A DNA stretch of 64,000 bases from Sipunculus nudus (Eukaryota; Annelida; Sipuncula; Golfingiida; Sipunculidae), in NCBI GenBank assembly GCA_026874595.1, contig CM049318.1, positions 23,436,456 through 23,500,455 on the forward strand, given 5' to 3'. Every line of letters begins with the position of its first letter. Within the stretch, counting starts at the first letter, position 1. Under the pieces are notes generated by a model. The model did not search any database. It was not told where the DNA came from and saw only the letters and a program-made list of their open reading frames with translations. The translations under genes and the position numbers were made by a program. This document shows positions 36,540-49,629 of the stretch, piece by piece.

Positions 36540-38759
36540 CTGGAAAAAAACACTGAATTGTAAATTCCATTTGGTTGATGTCTTGTGATGAATGTGTATC
36601 ACAGCGTACTTTGTGGGTGTTTCTATACGAATGACATCAATATTATCTATATTGCCTTCACAAGAATGACCTGTTATATAATATATTAACACTTACAACT
36701 GTTGGTCACATTTTAAGATGCTTTTGGTCATGATGATGTAGTAAGACTGGTGTGCAGGAATTGATCATTTTATCTTAGAACAAAATGTATGCCAAACAAC
36801 CATTATATTGTGACCGGATGAAGAAATTGCAGGTAGTGCCACTTAAGATTTTCTGAAGATGTAACGATTGACGTGTACAGGATTAAAGTATATTTGTTAT
36901 TCACATATTCAGAAATTTGATTTGTCACTTTTTCATATTTGATGACCGAAAAACTGGTCTGACGTTTATATTGTATTTAATATTTTTATTTAGCCAGAAC
37001 ACAAAGGTTGTTCTTCTTAAATCAATTTTAAACGCGTAAAAAAAAGTGACATTATATCATGATGCTCAACTGACTAACATGACATTATCATCGTTCATTT
37101 TTTTTACCTGATTGCAAATTTTGTTCAGTTGTTGCAGAGAGACAGGAAATATAGCCTGGTTAAAGGACATCCCTTGATAGTCCAAGTCAGAATATATGAT
37201 TTCTTAAATACCACTGTGTCATGACTAAAACTTGTCTGTCTTAAGGTTAGCGATTAAATATGCTTATTCATAAAACATTTAAAAATAAAATAGCTCCACT
37301 TTGCATGATTATAGGAATACATGTCTGATTAAAGAAGTTTTTATCGTCAAATAAAACACATCTGATAGATTTTCTTATGTTCTTCCTTTTTGAAAGTATA
37401 GAAATATATAGCTTAAATTGTGTCATGAATTTCAGGTATTGGTCTCAAAATCAATTATTATCGATTAAAGTTAATGTAGGTTATCTCACACAAATGAAAA
37501 TTAACTTTCCGTGCTGAATAAGCATTTCAAATCTGATTACATTGGATACCTTTGTTATTTAGAAATTTGAGCTTAAATATGAATCCTTATTCAGAATGGA
37601 CTAATAAATTGTAAACACTTATAAAACCCGCTTGACCTAATATTTGTTCAGGATTTCCCTATGGCCCGGAAAACAGGTTTTATAAAATTATAAACTATAG
37701 CAGTTTTATCTTACAGAGTCATTGTGAAATGTAATTTTGGATTTTTACTCAGAATGAACTAAAAATTTTAAAAAAAAACATTTATAAAAACTACTGAAAA
37801 ATATTTTTTCAAGATTTACTTGCGGACCGGTAGACATGTTTGAGAGAACTATAAACACAACCAATCTTATCGTCCCAAGTCATTAATCCCACATAAATGT
37901 CAGTTATAAAGCAACAATTTCCAATATAGGTAAACTTTAACAACAAAATGTTGACCTTTATTGTAATCCATGCATTAATTATTGCGAACCTGGAGGTCCA
38001 GAATAAATTTTACAAGAAGTAAATGTGCAAAGCTAGTCGGCAAATATTGCTGCAATTTTCGCACACTAACAGGAGCATATGTGTAAAAAAAATAATATTA
38101 CTTCTTGTTCTTGAGATCTACTTGTATATTTTTAATTCATATTTTTGAAAATGGCCGTTCAAATGAAGTTTATCTTGCTCTATTGGTGCCATGCAAGAAC
38201 TTTGTAGATATTACGTTTATGGTGTGTGCCCTGCTCCTGACGAAAGAAAAGCAATCAAAGGCCAACGCAACATGCATAACAGTCAGCTTATCCGATAAAA
38301 TGGCAATGTTGATCATAAACGTGCCCATTATTAACTGCAGATATCTCATTTTGTTTATGTATCATGTATCTAACAAACGTGCCTTCCAATCGAACGGATG
38401 AACGGGCGTACGAACAGAAAAACGACGGACAAAGCGTTTTCAAAGGATCAGTTTACTAGAGACCATATAAGCTAAAACGGAAGAAAGAGAAAGCGTTGAA
38501 AATATTTCCCATTAACGTAAAACTCATGAAGAAATACTTAGACCGAAAAATTTAAAAACAGCTGCGTAGATTTTCACAATATTTATTTTTATGTTTCTTT
38601 GCTGTAACTGTAAAACAAAGAACGATAAGTAATTATGAAACCTTTCATGGTCTTAGGTGATAGCTAATGTTCTAATGTTATTTCAATAAATGCCCAATAA
38701 AATGTGCCAATAAAAATGGTATTTTCGGATCGTATTCCATTGTTTTACAATACTCTTAC
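36540..38759. other. Non-coding sequence
   Basis: No exon or element recognised. 37,080-37,900 shows general similarity to 22,290-23,150 (intron of the intact gene), consistent with a duplicated block. Confidence 0.4.
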
Positions 38760-38802
38760 ATGGAAAATTAACCAAAAGCAGTGTTACAATTGATGTAATA
38801 CT
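38760..38802 (-). pseudogene. Signal-exon relic
   Basis: 43 nt, aligned base for base with 24,089-24,131. ATG has become AGT and the donor reads CCAT|GTAAGA. Confidence 0.55.
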
Positions 38803-40808
38803 CTTGTGTTGATTGTGTGATAAAGATCTAGAAAACAGACAGTCAACAGAAGTCTACCTGTGTTGCCTTCGGGCGAATCCACAATGTCTGGTAAGGTGTT
38901 TATACCCAATCATTTTACGTTTAAATGGTCCCAGATGAATGGAAATTTCAAATTTAAATGTATCCATTCCAAAAGAAATGATACATGCCTATTTCTCTTA
39001 GTAATGTGTTAATTGATAGTTATATTCCTCGAAGACTGTATATGTCTGTTCAGGGTTATCAAAGATATATAATGATGCACATAACATGATTCTTATAATA
39101 TTATCCATTATATGTTTTGTATTCAATAAATTACTGAGATTACTTACATTTGTCAGTATGTTAAGTAAACATCAAGGCATATCTGTTCAATATTGTGAAA
39201 GTAAACAGAGCAGATAAATGTTAACCTCTCACATGTGCACCAGGCTAATAGATGCCGATATAAAAGTTTACATATGGTAAAGTGTTAGATGGAAATTTAT
39301 GAGATGAAAGGTTCCGTTAGTGCCAATCCGATCCCCTTATATATCATCATTCGACTTATCCAGTCAAGGGACTTTAGACCTAAACATTTTACTAGTTATA
39401 AGTGTGATCTTCAAATGCACACTTCGCGTGTGATATATAGTTTGATGCTATGCTAAGATGACAATTAAAGCAGGTCCAGGTTTTTAAACAGCGTGGCATT
39501 CTGTACCTTTGAGGATTAAGAATGGCGGCACTTAAAGTAAAATAAGTTTAGTTTATAATCATTTTGGACTAAATGTCGATAGTTTTTCATGCCGCTTACT
39601 GCATAATTTGCTCTTTGTTGTATTTTGTTGGTCCTCATCAGAATAGGTTATGTGTTATATACTCATTGTTTCAGTCTGGGTTGCGTTTGTGCCAATATAA
39701 TATCATGTGCTTATGAAGATTTCAATCATATTTTCTGGGAACATTATAAAGGGCGACTGGGTAAACATATTGCCTCAAGGTACAAGTCTCAGATATTTTG
39801 GTCTAACTTTTTTATCCAAAGTTGGGAGTCTTGCATCCCATACTCTCGGCCTGTTCTTGGTTTCGGTTCAATATCGGATTGGCCGAGACTGAGAGTTCCT
39901 AACTGTTAGAACAAAGCAATGTGAATGACAATAGGCTACGGACCAGCAGGTGCGGTAGATATCTGGCCAGATGAACACACCTGAATATAAATGAGGGAAA
40001 ACTTATGCTAGATCACTACCTAGATCACCACGATAAATCAGGCCATCGTTCCTCTAAAACTACCGACCTCATAAGTGCCATATATCCTCACTTGAGTTCA
40101 GCACCATTAGCGCTCTCTATTGAATCGCTGGATTCAAACATTCTCTTATGCAAAAAAAAATAATGAAAAACACAAATGTCAAAAATATATCCGTTTATTG
40201 GACTGAAGAATGCAAAACACACGTCTATCATTAGGCATTTCTAAAATAAAAACAAATCATAGTATGACACGAAACATAAACTATACATCCCCTAATCCTA
40301 AGGTTAATAATGAGATGCGACAGACCAAGTGTATATGGTGCAGAATTTGACAAAGGTTTTATGAATATTTCACTGTGTAATGCAAACGTGTGATTAGCTC
40401 TTTGTTGTATTTTGTCGGTCATCACCAGAAGAGATTATCTGTTATACACTCATTGTTTCAGTCTAGGTTGGTTTTGTGTCAATATGTTTAGTGCTTATGA
40501 AGACTTCATTCACACTTTAATGGAACACTCAGTCTGATATAAGTCTCATATATATAATATATTACAACTTGTTATACTTATATGGCCCCAAGGTCTCGGT
40601 CTCAGATATTTTGGTCTCATTCTCTTACCCAATGCTGTGGTCTTATCTCGGTTTATCTCGGATAGGCCGGAATAGAGAGTTCCTCAGTGTTATGATTTAG
40701 TAATGGGAAAAGTCATGCACAAAGGACCGGAAGGTGCGTTAAACATCGGGCCAGATTAACACCTGCATATAAATGAGAAGAACCGTGTGCTATTGCTCTG
40801 TGACGTAG
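38803..40808. other. Intergenic duplicated blocks next to the array
   Basis: 39,600-40,060 and 40,385-40,808 are tandem paralogues (both start GCTCTTTGTTGTATTTTGT) and resemble 26,513-26,880. No exon recognised. Confidence 0.5.
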
Positions 40809-40821
40809 TATCAAACAGATA
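40809..40821. repeat. 13-bp direct repeat at left edge of the array
   Basis: TATCAAACAGATA. The identical 13 bp lies at 62,525-62,537, directly outside the other edge. It behaves like a target-site duplication. Confidence 0.8.
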
Positions 40822-40889
40822 GATGTTGAATGGCCATGCTGGTCCATCTCATGGAGATATAGAACAAGAATACACAGAAAAAGTCGGAT

Positions 40890-40961
40890 CACCCCGTATG
40901 GGAATCGAACCCATGACCCTCCGATTGCCGGTCGTCTGCTCTACCACTGAGCTAACAGGGA
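40890..40961 (-). tRNA. tRNA-like copy L1 (anticodon position GGC)
   Basis: First copy. Cloverleaf: acceptor TCCCTGT/ACGGGGT with a T1-T72 mismatch, D arm GCTC/GAGC, T arm ATGGG/CCCAT with TTCGATT loop. A box TAGCTCAGTGG and B box GGTTCGATTCC are consensus. Anticodon loop is CCGGCAA with C33 instead of U33; bases 27-28 and 42-43 do not pair. Confidence 0.6.
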
Positions 40962-41197
40962 TCCCCAACTTCCTCTGTGTATCAGCACACTTTAATAGGA
41001 AACAGCGAAGTGACGTCACTACTGTGACTGGTATTATACATACTACATGTGTCGACACGGCGACTTTGCATGCAGCAGTGATAAACTGATGGCCTTTTTT
41101 TATGGTGTGCATCAAATATTATATAGAAAGATGTTGAATGGCCATGCTGGTCCATCTCATGGAGATATAGAACAAGAATACACAGAAAAAGTCGGAT

Positions 41198-41269
41198 CAC
41201 CCCGTATGGGAATCGAACCCATGACCCTCCGATTGCCGGTCGTCTGCTCTACCACTGAGCTAACAGGGA
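41198..41269 (-). tRNA. tRNA-like copy L2
   Basis: Consensus body. Confidence 0.6.
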
Positions 41270-41505
41270 TCCCCAACTTCCTCTGTGTATCAGCACACTT
41301 TCATAGGAAACAGCGAAGTGACGTCACTACTGTGACTGGTATTATACATACTACATGTGTCGACACGGCGACTTTGCACGCAGCAGTGATAAACTGATGG
41401 CCTTTTTTTATGGTGTGCATCAAATATTATATAGAAAGATGTTGAATGGCCATGCTGGTCCATCTCATGGAGATATAGAACAAGAATACACAGAAAAAGT
41501 CGGAT

Positions 41506-41577
41506 CACCCCGTATGGGAATCGAACCCATGACCCTCCGATTGCCGGTCGTCTGCTCTACCACTGAGCTAACAGGGA
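41506..41577 (-). tRNA. tRNA-like copy L3
   Basis: Consensus body. Confidence 0.6.
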
Positions 41578-41814
41578 TCCCCAACTTCCTCTGTGTATCA
41601 GCACACTTTCATAGGAAACAGCGAAGTGACGTCACTACTGTGACTGGTATTATACATACTACATGTGTCGACACGGCGACTTTGCATGCAGCAGTGATAA
41701 ACTGATGGCCTTTTTTTTAATGGTGTGCATCAAATATTATATAGAAAGATGTTGAATGGCCATGCTGGTCCATCTCATGGAGATATAAACAAGAATACAC
41801 AGAAAAAGTCGGAT

Positions 41815-41886
41815 CGGCCCGTATGGGAATCGAACCCATGACCCTCCGATTGCCGGTCGTCTGCTCTACCACTGAGCTAACAGGGA
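41815..41886 (-). tRNA. tRNA-like copy L4, CC acceptor
   Basis: Positions 71-72 are CC instead of GT, which unpairs C2. Confidence 0.55.
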
Positions 41887-42122
41887 TCCCCAACTTCCTC
41901 TGTGTATCAGCACACTTTCATAGAAACAGCGAAGTGACGTCACTACTGTGACTGGTATTATACATACTACATGTGTCGACACGGCGACTTTGCATGCAGC
42001 AGTGATAAACTGATGGCCTTTTTTTTATGGTGTGCATCAAATATTATATAGAAAGATGTTGAATGGCCATGCTGGTCCATCTCATGGAGATATAGAACAA
42101 GAATACACAGAAAAAGTCGGAT

Positions 42123-42194
42123 CACCCCGTATGGGAATCGAACCCATGACCCTCCGATTGCCGGTCGTCTGCTCTACCACTGAGCTAACAGGGA
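42123..42194 (-). tRNA. tRNA-like copy L5
   Basis: Consensus body. Confidence 0.6.
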
Positions 42195-42431
42195 TCCCCA
42201 ACTTCCTCTGTGTATCAGCACACTTTCATAGGAAACAGCGAAGTGACGTCACTACTGTGACTGGTATTATACATACTACATGTGTCGACACGGCGACTTT
42301 GCATGCAGCAGTGATAAACTGATGGCCTTTTTTTTATGGTGTGCATCAAATATTATATAGAAAGATGTTGAATGGCCATGCTGGTCCATCTCATGGAGAT
42401 ATAGAACAAGAATACACAGAAAAAGTCGGAT

Positions 42432-42503
42432 CACCCCGTATGGGAATCGAACCCATGACCCTCCGATTTCCGGTCGTCTGCTCTACCACTGAGCTAACAG
42501 GGA
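42432..42503 (-). tRNA. tRNA-like copy L6, anticodon position GGA
   Basis: C36A changes the anticodon position from GGC to GGA. Confidence 0.55.
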
Positions 42504-42739
42504 TCCCCAATTTCCTCTGTGTATCAGCACACTTTCATAGGAAACAGCGAAGTGACGTCACTACTGTGACTGGTATTATACATACTACATGTGTCGACAC
42601 GGCGACTTTGCATGCAGCAGTGATAAACTGATGGCCTTTTTTTATGGTGTGCATCAAATATTATATAGAAAGATGTTGAATGGCCATGCTGGTCCATCTC
42701 ATGGAGATATAGAACAAGAATACACAGAAAAAGTCGGAT

Positions 42740-42811
42740 CACCCCGTATGGGAATCGAACCCATGACCCTCCGATTGCCGGTCGTCTGCTCTACCACTGA
42801 GCTAACAGGGA
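42740..42811 (-). tRNA. tRNA-like copy L7
   Basis: Consensus body. Confidence 0.6.
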
Positions 42812-43047
42812 TCCCCAACTTCCTCTGTGTATCAGCACACTTTCATAGGAAACAGCGAAGTGACGTCACTACTGTGACTGGTATTATACATACTACATGT
42901 GTCGACACGGCGACTTTGCATGCAGCAGTGATAAACTGATGGCCTTTTTTTTATGGTGTGCATCAAATATTATATAGAAAGATGTTGAATGGCCATGCTG
43001 GTCCATCTCATGGAGATATAAACAAGAATACACAGAAAAAGTCGGAT

Positions 43048-43119
43048 CGGCCCGTATGGGAATCGAACCCATCACCCTCCGATTGCCGGTCGTCTGCTCT
43101 ACCACTGAGCTAACAGGGA
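43048..43119 (-). tRNA. tRNA-like copy L8, CC acceptor
   Basis: CC at 71-72 and C48G. Confidence 0.52.
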
Positions 43120-43355
43120 TCCCCAACTTCCTCTGTGTATCAGCACACTTTCATAGAAACAGCGAAGTGACGTCACTACTGTGACTGGTATTATACATAC
43201 TACATGTGTCGACACGGCGACTTTGCATGCAGCAGTGATAAACTGATGGCCTTTTTTTTATGGTGTGCATCAAATATTATATAGAAAGATGTTGAATGGC
43301 CATGCTGTTCCATCTCATGGAGATATAGAACAAGAATACACAGAAAAAGTCGGAT

Positions 43356-43427
43356 CACCCCGTATGGGAATCGAACCCATGACCCTCCGATTGCCGGTCG
43401 TCTGCTCTACCACTGAGCTAACAGGGA
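43356..43427 (-). tRNA. tRNA-like copy L9
   Basis: Consensus body. Confidence 0.6.
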
Positions 43428-43664
43428 TCCCCAACTTCCTCTGTGTATCAGCACACTTTCATAGGAAACAGCGAAGTGACGTCACTACTGTGACTGGTAT
43501 TATACATACTACATGTGTCGACACGGCGACTTTGCATGCAGCAGTGATAAACTGATGGCCTTTTTTTTATGGTGTGCATCAAATATTATATAGAAAGATG
43601 TTGAATGGCCATGCTGGTCCATCTCATGGAGATATAGAACAAGAATACACAGAAAAAGTCGGAT

Positions 43665-43736
43665 CACCCCGTATGGGAATCGAACCCATGACCCTCCGAT
43701 TTCCGGTCGTCTGCACTACCACTGAGCTAACAGGGA
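43665..43736 (-). tRNA. tRNA-like copy L10, anticodon position GGA
   Basis: C36A plus A23T, which breaks one D-stem pair. Confidence 0.5.
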
Positions 43737-43973
43737 TCCCCAATTTCCTCTGTGTATCAGCACACTTTCATAGGAAACAGCGAAGTGACGTCACTACTGT
43801 GACTGGTATTATACATACTACATGTGTCGACACGGCGACTTTGCATGCAGCAGTGATAAACTGATGGCCTTTTTTTTATGGTGTGCATCAAATATTATAT
43901 AGAAAGATGTTGAATGGCCATGCTGGTCCATCTCATGGAGATATAGAACAAGAATACACTGAAAAAGTCGGAT

Positions 43974-44045
43974 CACCCCGTATGGGAATCGAACCCATGA
44001 CCCTCCGATTGCCTGTCGTCTGCTCTACCACTGAGCTAACAGGGA
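43974..44045 (-). tRNA. tRNA-like copy L11
   Basis: C33A in the anticodon loop. Confidence 0.55.
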
Positions 44046-44283
44046 TCCCCAACTTCCTCTGTGTATCAGCACACTTTCATAGGAAACAGCGAAGTGACGT
44101 CACTACTGTGACTGGTATTATACATACTACATGTGTCGACACGGCGACTTTGCATGCAGCAGTGATAAACTGATGGCCTTTTTTTTTATGGTGTGCATCA
44201 AATATTATATAGAAAGATGTTGAATGGCCATGCTGGTCCATCTCATGGAGATATAGAACAAGAATACACAGAAAAAGTCGGAT

Positions 44284-44355
44284 CACCCCGTATGGGAATC
44301 GAACCCATGACCCTCCGATTGCCGGTCGTCTGCTCTACCACTGAGCTAACAGGGA
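44284..44355 (-). tRNA. tRNA-like copy L12
   Basis: Consensus body; upstream flank carries the AGAAAGGTGGGG variant. Confidence 0.6.
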
Positions 44356-44592
44356 TCCCCACCTTTCTCTGTGTATCAGTACACTTTCATAGGAAACAGC
44401 GAAGTGACGTCACTACTGTGACTGGTATTATACATACTACATGTGTCGACACGGCGACTTTGCATGCAGCAGTGATAAACTGATGGCCTTTTTTTTATGG
44501 TGTGCATCAAATATTATATAGAAAGATGTTGAATGGCCATGCTGGTCCGTCTCATGGAGATATAGAACAAGAATACACAGAAAAAGTCGGAT

Positions 44593-44664
44593 CGGCCCGT
44601 ATGGGAATCGAACCCATGACCCTCCGATTGCCGGTCGTCTGCTCTACCACTGAGCTAACAGGGA
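44593..44664 (-). tRNA. tRNA-like copy L13, CC acceptor
   Basis: CC at 71-72. Confidence 0.55.
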
Positions 44665-44901
44665 TCCCCAACTTCCTCTGTGTATCAGCACACTTTCATA
44701 GGAAAAAGCGAAGTGACGTCACTACTGTGACTGGTATTATACATACTACATGTGTCGACACGGCGACTTTGCATGCAGCAGTGATAAACTGATGGCCTTT
44801 TTTTTATGGTGTGCATCAAATATAATATAGAAAGATGTTGAATGGCCATGCTGGTCCATCTCATGGAGATATAGAACAAGAATACACAGAAAAAGTCGGA
44901 T

Positions 44902-44973
44902 CACCCCGTATGGGAATCGAACCCATGACCCTCCGATTGCCGGTCGTCTGCTCTACCACTGAGCTAACAGGGA
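44902..44973 (-). tRNA. tRNA-like copy L14
   Basis: Consensus body; short-unit spacing follows. Confidence 0.6.
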
Positions 44974-45158
44974 TCCCCAACTTCCTCTGTGTATCAGCAC
45001 ACTTTCATAGGAAACAGCGAAGTGACGTCACTACTGTGACTGTGACTGATGGCCTTTTTTTTATGGTGTCCATCAAATATTATATAGAAAGATGTTGAAT
45101 GGCCATGCTGGTCCATCTCATGGAGATATAGAACAAGAATACACAGAAAAAGTCGGAT

Positions 45159-45229
45159 CACCCCGTATGGGAATCGACCCATGACCCTCCGATTGCCGGT
45201 CGTCTGCTCTACCACTGAGCTAACAGGGA
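45159..45229 (-). tRNA. tRNA-like copy L15, B-box deletion
   Basis: One T is lost from the T loop (GGTCGATTCC), giving a 71-nt body and a damaged B box. Confidence 0.45.
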
Positions 45230-45405
45230 TCCCCAACTTCCTCTGTGTATCAGCGAAGTGACAGCGAAGTGACGTCACTACTGTGACTGTGACTGATGGC
45301 CTTTTTTTTATGGTGTGCATCAAATATTATATAGAAAGATGTTGAATGGCCATGCTGGTCCATCTCATGGAGATATAGAACAAGAATACACAGAAAAAGT
45401 CGGAT

Positions 45406-45477
45406 CACCCCGTATGGGAATCGAACCCATGACCCTCCGATTGCCGGTCGTCTGCTCTACCACTGAGCTAACAGGGA
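45406..45477 (-). tRNA. tRNA-like copy L16
   Basis: Consensus body in a 247-bp unit. Confidence 0.6.
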
Positions 45478-45653
45478 TCCCCAACTTCCTCTGTGTATCA
45501 GCGAAGTGACAGCGAAGTGACGTCACTACTGTGACTGTGACTGATGGCCTGTTTTTTATGGTGTGCATCAAATATTATATAGAAAGATGTTGAATGGCCA
45601 TGCTGGTCCATCTCATGGAGATATAGAACAAGAATACACAGAAAAAGTCGGAT

Positions 45654-45725
45654 CACCCCGTATGGGAATCGAACCCATGACCCTCCGATTGCCGGTCGTC
45701 TGCTCTACCACTGAGCTAACAGGGA
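45654..45725 (-). tRNA. tRNA-like copy L17
   Basis: Consensus body. Confidence 0.6.
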
Positions 45726-45963
45726 TCCCCAACTTCCTCTTTGTATCAGCACACTTTCATAGGAAACAGCGAAGTGACGTCACTACTGTGACTGGTATTA
45801 TACATACTACATGTGTCGACACGGCGACTTTGCATGCAGCAGTGATAAACTGATGGCCTTTTTTTTTATGGTGTGCATCAAATATAATATAGAAAGATGT
45901 TGAATGGCCATGCTGGTCCATCTCATGGAGATATAGAACAAGAATACACAGAAAAAGTCGGAT

Positions 45964-46035
45964 CACCCCGTATGGGAATCGAACCCATGACCCTCCGATT
46001 GCCGGTCGTCTGCTCTACCACTGAGCTAACAGGGA
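45964..46035 (-). tRNA. tRNA-like copy L18
   Basis: Consensus body; upstream flank variant as in L12. Confidence 0.6.
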
Positions 46036-46272
46036 TCCCCACCTTTCTCTGTGTATCAGTACACTTTCATAGGAAACAGCGAAGTGACGTCACTACTGTG
46101 ACTGGTATTATACATACTACATGTGTCGACACGGCGACTTTGCATGCAGCAGTGATAAACTGATGGCCTTTTTTTTATGGTGTGCATCAAATATAATATA
46201 GAAAGATGTTGAATGGCCATGCTGGTCCATCTCATGGAGATATAGAACAAGAATACACAGAAAAAGTCGGAT

Positions 46273-46344
46273 CACCCCGTATGGGAATCGAACCCATGAC
46301 CCTCCGATTGCCGGTCGTCTGCTCTACCACTGAGCTAACAGGGA
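46273..46344 (-). tRNA. tRNA-like copy L19
   Basis: Consensus body; short spacing follows. Confidence 0.6.
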
Positions 46345-46519
46345 TCCCCAACTTCCTCTGTGTATCAGCGAAGTGACAGCGAAGTGACGTCACTACTGTG
46401 ACTGTGACTGATGGCCTTTTTTTATGGTGTGCATCAAATATTATATAGAAAGATGTTGAATGGCCATGCTGGTCCATCTCATGGAGATATAGAACAAGAA
46501 TACACAGAAAAAGTCGGAT

Positions 46520-46591
46520 CACCCCGTATGGGAATCGAACCCATGAGCCTCCGATTGCCGGTCGTCTGCTCTACCACTGAGCTAACAGGGA
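46520..46591 (-). tRNA. tRNA-like copy L20
   Basis: G46C in the variable loop. Confidence 0.56.
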
Positions 46592-46828
46592 TCCCCAACT
46601 TCCTCTTTGTATCAGCACACTTTCATAGGAAACAGCGAAGTGACGTCACTACTGTGACTGGTATTATACATACTACATGTGTCGACACGGCGACTTTGCA
46701 TGCAGCAGTGATAAACTGATGGCCTTTTTTTTATGGTGTGCATCAAATATAATATAGAAAGATGTTGAATGGCCATGCTGGTCCATCTCATGGAGATATA
46801 GAACAAGAATACACAGAAAAAGTCGGAT

Positions 46829-46900
46829 CACCCCGTATGGGAATCGAACCCATGACCCTCCGATTGCCGGTCGTCTGCTCTACCACTGAGCTAACAGGGA
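46829..46900 (-). tRNA. tRNA-like copy L21
   Basis: Consensus body; L12-type flank. Confidence 0.6.
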
Positions 46901-47137
46901 TCCCCACCTTTCTCTGTGTATCAGTACACTTTCATAGGAAACAGCGAAGTGACGTCACTACTGTGACTGGTATTATACATACTACATGTGTCGACACGGC
47001 GACTTTGCATGCAGCAGTGATAAACTCATGGCCTTTTTTTTATGGTGTGCATCAAATATAATATAGAAAGATGTTGAATGGCCATGCTGGTCCATCTCAT
47101 GGAGATATAGAACAAGAATACACAGAAAAAGTCGGAT

Positions 47138-47209
47138 CTCCCCGTATGGGAATCGAACCCATGACCCTCCGATTGCCGGTCGTCTGCTCTACCACTGAGC
47201 TAACAGGGA
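47138..47209 (-). tRNA. tRNA-like copy L22, closed acceptor
   Basis: T72A restores the 1-72 pair, the only copy that does. Confidence 0.62.
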
Positions 47210-47394
47210 TCCCCAACTTCCTCTGTGTATCAGCACACTTTCATAGGAAACAGCGAAGTGACGTCACTACTGTGACTGTGACTGATGGCCTTTTTTTTAT
47301 GGTGTCCATCAAATATTATATAGAAAGATGTTGAATGGCCATGCTGGTCCATCTCATGGAGATATAGAACAAGAATACACAGAAAAAGTCGGAT

Positions 47395-47465
47395 CACCCC
47401 GTATGGGAATCGACCCATGACCCTCCGATTGCCGGTCGTCTGCTCTACCACTGAGCTAACAGGGA
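47395..47465 (-). tRNA. tRNA-like copy L23, B-box deletion
   Basis: Same T-loop deletion as L15, 2,236 bp away. Confidence 0.45.
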
Positions 47466-47641
47466 TCCCCAACTTCCTCTGTGTATCAGCGAAGTGACAG
47501 CGAAGTGACGTCACTACTGTGACTGTGACTGATGGCCTTTTTTTTATGGTGTGCATCAAATATTATATAGAAAGATGTTGAATGGCCATGCTGGTCCATC
47601 TCATGGAGATATAGAACAAGAATACACAGAAAAAGTCGGAT

Positions 47642-47713
47642 CACCCCGTATGGGAATCGAACCCATGACCCTCCGATTGCCGGTCGTCTGCTCTACCACT
47701 GAGCTAACAGGGA
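47642..47713 (-). tRNA. tRNA-like copy L24
   Basis: Consensus body in a short unit. Confidence 0.6.
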
Positions 47714-47889
47714 TCCCCAACTTCCTCTGTGTATCAGCGAAGTGACAGCGAAGTGACGTCACTACTGTGACTGTGACTGATGGCCTTTTTTTTATGGTGT
47801 GCATCAAATATTATATAGAAAGATGTTGAATGGCCATGCTGGTCCATCTCATGGAGATATAGAACAAGAATACACAGAAAAAGTCGGAT

Positions 47890-47961
47890 CACCCCGTATG
47901 GGAATCGAACCCATGACCCTCCGATTGCCGGTCGTCTGCTCTACCACTGAGCTAACAGGGA
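47890..47961 (-). tRNA. tRNA-like copy L25
   Basis: Consensus body. Confidence 0.6.
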
Positions 47962-48198
47962 TCCCCAACTTCCTCTTTGTATCAGCACACTTTCATAGGA
48001 AACAGCGAAGTGACGTCACTACTGTGACTGGTATTATACATACTACATGTGTCGACACGGCGACTTTGCATGCAGCAGTGATAAACTGATGGCCTTTTTT
48101 TTATGGTGTGCATCAAATATAATATAGAAAGATGTTGAATGGCCATGCTGGTCCATCTCATGGAGATATAGAACAAGAATACACAGAAAAAGTCGGAT

Positions 48199-48270
48199 CA
48201 CCCCGTATGGGAATCGAACCCATGACCCTCCGATTGCCGGTCGTCTGCTCTACCACTGAGCTAACAGGGA
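48199..48270 (-). tRNA. tRNA-like copy L26
   Basis: Consensus body; L12-type flank. Confidence 0.6.
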
Positions 48271-48507
48271 TCCCCACCTTTCTCTGTGTATCAGTACACT
48301 TTCATAGGAAACAGCGAAGTGACGTCACTACTGTGACTGGTATTATACATACTACATGTGTCGACACGGCGACTTTGCATGCAGCAGTGATAAACTGATG
48401 GCCTTTTTTTTATGGTGTGCATCAAATATAATATAGAAAGATGTTGAATGGCCATGCTGGTCCATCTCATGGAGATATAGAACAAGAATACACAGAAAAA
48501 GTCGGAT

Positions 48508-48579
48508 CACCCCGTATGGGAATCGAACCCATGACCCTCCGATTGCCGGTCGTCTGCTCTACCACTGAGCTAACAGGGA
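48508..48579 (-). tRNA. tRNA-like copy L27
   Basis: Consensus body; L12-type flank. Confidence 0.6.
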
Positions 48580-48816
48580 TCCCCACCTTTCTCTGTGTAT
48601 CAGTACACTTTCATAGGAAACAGCGAAGTGACGTCACTACTGTGACTGGTATTATACATACTACATGTGTCGACACGGCGACTTTGCATGCAGCAGTGAT
48701 AAACTGATGGCCTTTTTTTTATGGTGTGCATCAAATATTATATAGAAAGATGTTGAATGGCCATGCTGGTCCGTCTCATGGAGATATAGAACAAGAATAC
48801 ACAGAAAAAGTCGGAT

Positions 48817-48888
48817 CGGCCCGTATGGGAATCGAACCCATGACCCTCCGATTGCCGGTCGTCTGCTCTACCACTGAGCTAACAGGGA
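48817..48888 (-). tRNA. tRNA-like copy L28, CC acceptor
   Basis: CC at 71-72 with L12-type flank. Confidence 0.55.
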
Positions 48889-49125
48889 TCCCCACCTTTC
48901 TCTGTGTATCAGTACACTTTCATAGGAAACAGCGAAGTGACGTCACTACTGTGACTGGTATTATACATACTACATGTGTCGACACGGCGACTTTGCATGC
49001 AGCAGTGATAAACTGATGGCCTTTTTTTTATGGTGTGCATCAAATATTATATAGAAAGATGTTGAATGGCCATGCTGGTCCATCTCATGGAGATATAGAA
49101 CAAGAATACACAGAAAAAGTCGGAT

Positions 49126-49197
49126 CACCCCGTATGGGAATCGAACCCATGACCCTCCGATTGCCGGTCGTCTGCTCTACCACTGAGCTAACAGGGA
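49126..49197 (-). tRNA. tRNA-like copy L29
   Basis: Consensus body; short spacing follows. Confidence 0.6.
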
Positions 49198-49382
49198 TCC
49201 CCAACTTCCTCTGTGTATCAGCACACTTTCATAGGAAACAGCGAAGTGACGTCACTACTGTGACTGTGACTGATGGCCTTTTTTTTATGGTGTCCATCAA
49301 ATATTATATAGATGGATGTTGAATGGCCATGCTGGTCCATCTCATGGAGATATAGAACAAGAATACACAGAAAAAGTCGGAT

Positions 49383-49453
49383 CACCCCGTATGGGAATCG
49401 ACCCATGACCCTCCGATTGCCGGTCGTCTGCTCTACCACTGAGCTAACAGGGA
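49383..49453 (-). tRNA. tRNA-like copy L30, B-box deletion
   Basis: Third copy with the T-loop deletion. Confidence 0.45.
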
Positions 49454-49629
49454 TCCCCAACTTCCTCTGTGTATCAGCGAAGTGACAGCGAAGTGACGTC
49501 ACTACTGTGACTGTGACTGATGGCCTTTTTTTTATGGTGTGCATCAAATATTATATAGAAAGATGTTGAATGGCCATGCTGGTCCATCTCATGGAGATAT
49601 AGAACAAGAATACACAGAAAAAGTCGGAT

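Noticed and set aside
39625-39909. 94-residue frame near the array
   Set aside because: Paralogous blocks at 26,634 and 40,600 do not keep the frame.
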